Positions 5,647-5,886 of a stretch of 5,886 bases of DNA are shown here, piece after piece. Position numbers and translations under genes: made by a program. This stretch comes from an uncultured Methanobrevibacter sp. (GTDB taxonomy: Archaea; Methanobacteriota; Methanobacteria; Methanobacteriales; Methanobacteriaceae). The notes beneath the pieces were generated by a model. The model was not told the DNA's origin. It saw only the letters and a program-made list of their open reading frames with translations, and searched no databases. The DNA is taken from assembly GCA_905235495.1 (NCBI GenBank), contig CAJOMK010000122.1, positions 1 to 5,886 of the forward strand. Reading direction: 5' to 3'. How positions within the stretch are numbered: the first letter of the stretch is position 1; the number at the start of each line of letters is the position of its first letter.

Positions 5647-5886
5647 ATGATTGAAGTGGAAGTAAAAGCTAAAATCAACAGCTTCGATGAAATGAGAAAA
5701 AGACTTGATGAAATCAACGCAATTAAAGTTAAAACAGAACATCAAGAGGACAGATATTTCAATAGCACTGTAAAGGACTTTGCTCAAACTGATGAGGCAT
5801 TAAGAATAAGGGAAACAAAATCCGATGAAAAACACAAGCTATTCATAACTTACAAGGGTCCAAAGATAGATAAAAAAAGCAAGACC
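5647..5886 (+). CDS. cyaB: CYTH-domain protein, CyaB-like (class IV adenylate cyclase / triphosphatase family), 5' part only
   Basis: The first 80 codons are present; the rest lies beyond the window. The protein starts MIEVEVKAKI, which contains the ExExK signature (E3, E5, K7) of the CYTH / triphosphate tunnel metalloenzyme fold, where these residues bind metal and triphosphate. Further family features are EDRYFNS (about residues 34-40), ALRIRE (about 50-55) and ITYKGPK (about 65-71), in the expected order. Archaeal members are usually annotated as class IV adenylate cyclase CyaB, but this group also includes inorganic triphosphatases and thiamine-triphosphatase-like enzymes, so the true substrate is not settled. 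Full-length relatives are about 170-190 residues. The start is ATG at 5647; there is only a weak GTGAG at 5633-5637 as ribosome binding site. It is transcribed away from the tbp operon. Confidence 0.9.
   Translation, partial: MIEVEVKAKINSFDEMRKRLDEINAIKVKTEHQEDRYFNSTVKDFAQTDEALRIRETKSDEKHKLFITYKGPKIDKKSKT

Overview
The window most likely comes from a methanogenic archaeon of the order Methanobacteriales, probably Methanobrevibacter or a close relative. The DNA is very AT-rich with almost pure A/T intergenic stretches. It encodes an archaeal TATA-binding protein and an archaeal-type DNA topoisomerase I, uses GGTGAT/GGAGGT ribosome binding sites, and has oligo-T rather than bacterial-style terminators. 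The genus is inferred from overall look, not from a search.

Layout, left to right. (1) 1-1992, minus: topA, archaeal DNA topoisomerase I, with its C-terminus cut by the window edge. (2) 1993-2370: A/T-rich non-coding DNA, probably the topA promoter region and the 3' region of the next gene. (3) 2371-2574, minus: a 67-residue protein with two CxxC pairs. (4) 2575-2862: more A/T-rich DNA holding the terminator of the next operon. (5) 2863-5248, minus: an apparent operon read from right to left: TATA-binding protein (tbp), then a SerB-like HAD phosphatase 12 bases later, then a long acidic/coiled-coil protein of the COG1340 type. (6) 5249-5646: a divergent control region with several repeats and TATA-like boxes. 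(7) 5647-5886, plus: the start of a CYTH-domain (CyaB-like) protein that runs off the window.

The most notable observation is at the junction of the phosphatase and the coiled-coil gene. A perfect 16-bp tandem duplication (3953-3968 and 3969-3984) lies exactly where the two reading frames meet. Because 16 is not a multiple of 3, it shifts the frame. Removing one copy joins the two ORFs in frame into one protein of about 600 residues: phosphatase, acidic Glu/Val linker, coiled coil. The Glu/Val-rich composition also runs smoothly across the junction, and the coiled-coil ORF has no ATG or ribosome binding site near its start. The two genes therefore look like one gene split by a duplication. 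This could be a real mutation, a reversible on/off switch, or a sequence error.

The tbp and serB genes both appear to start with TTG behind strong Shine-Dalgarno sequences. Grouping tbp with a phosphatase and a coiled-coil protein suggests co-expression of the general transcription factor with a protein of unknown cellular role; that link is inference only.
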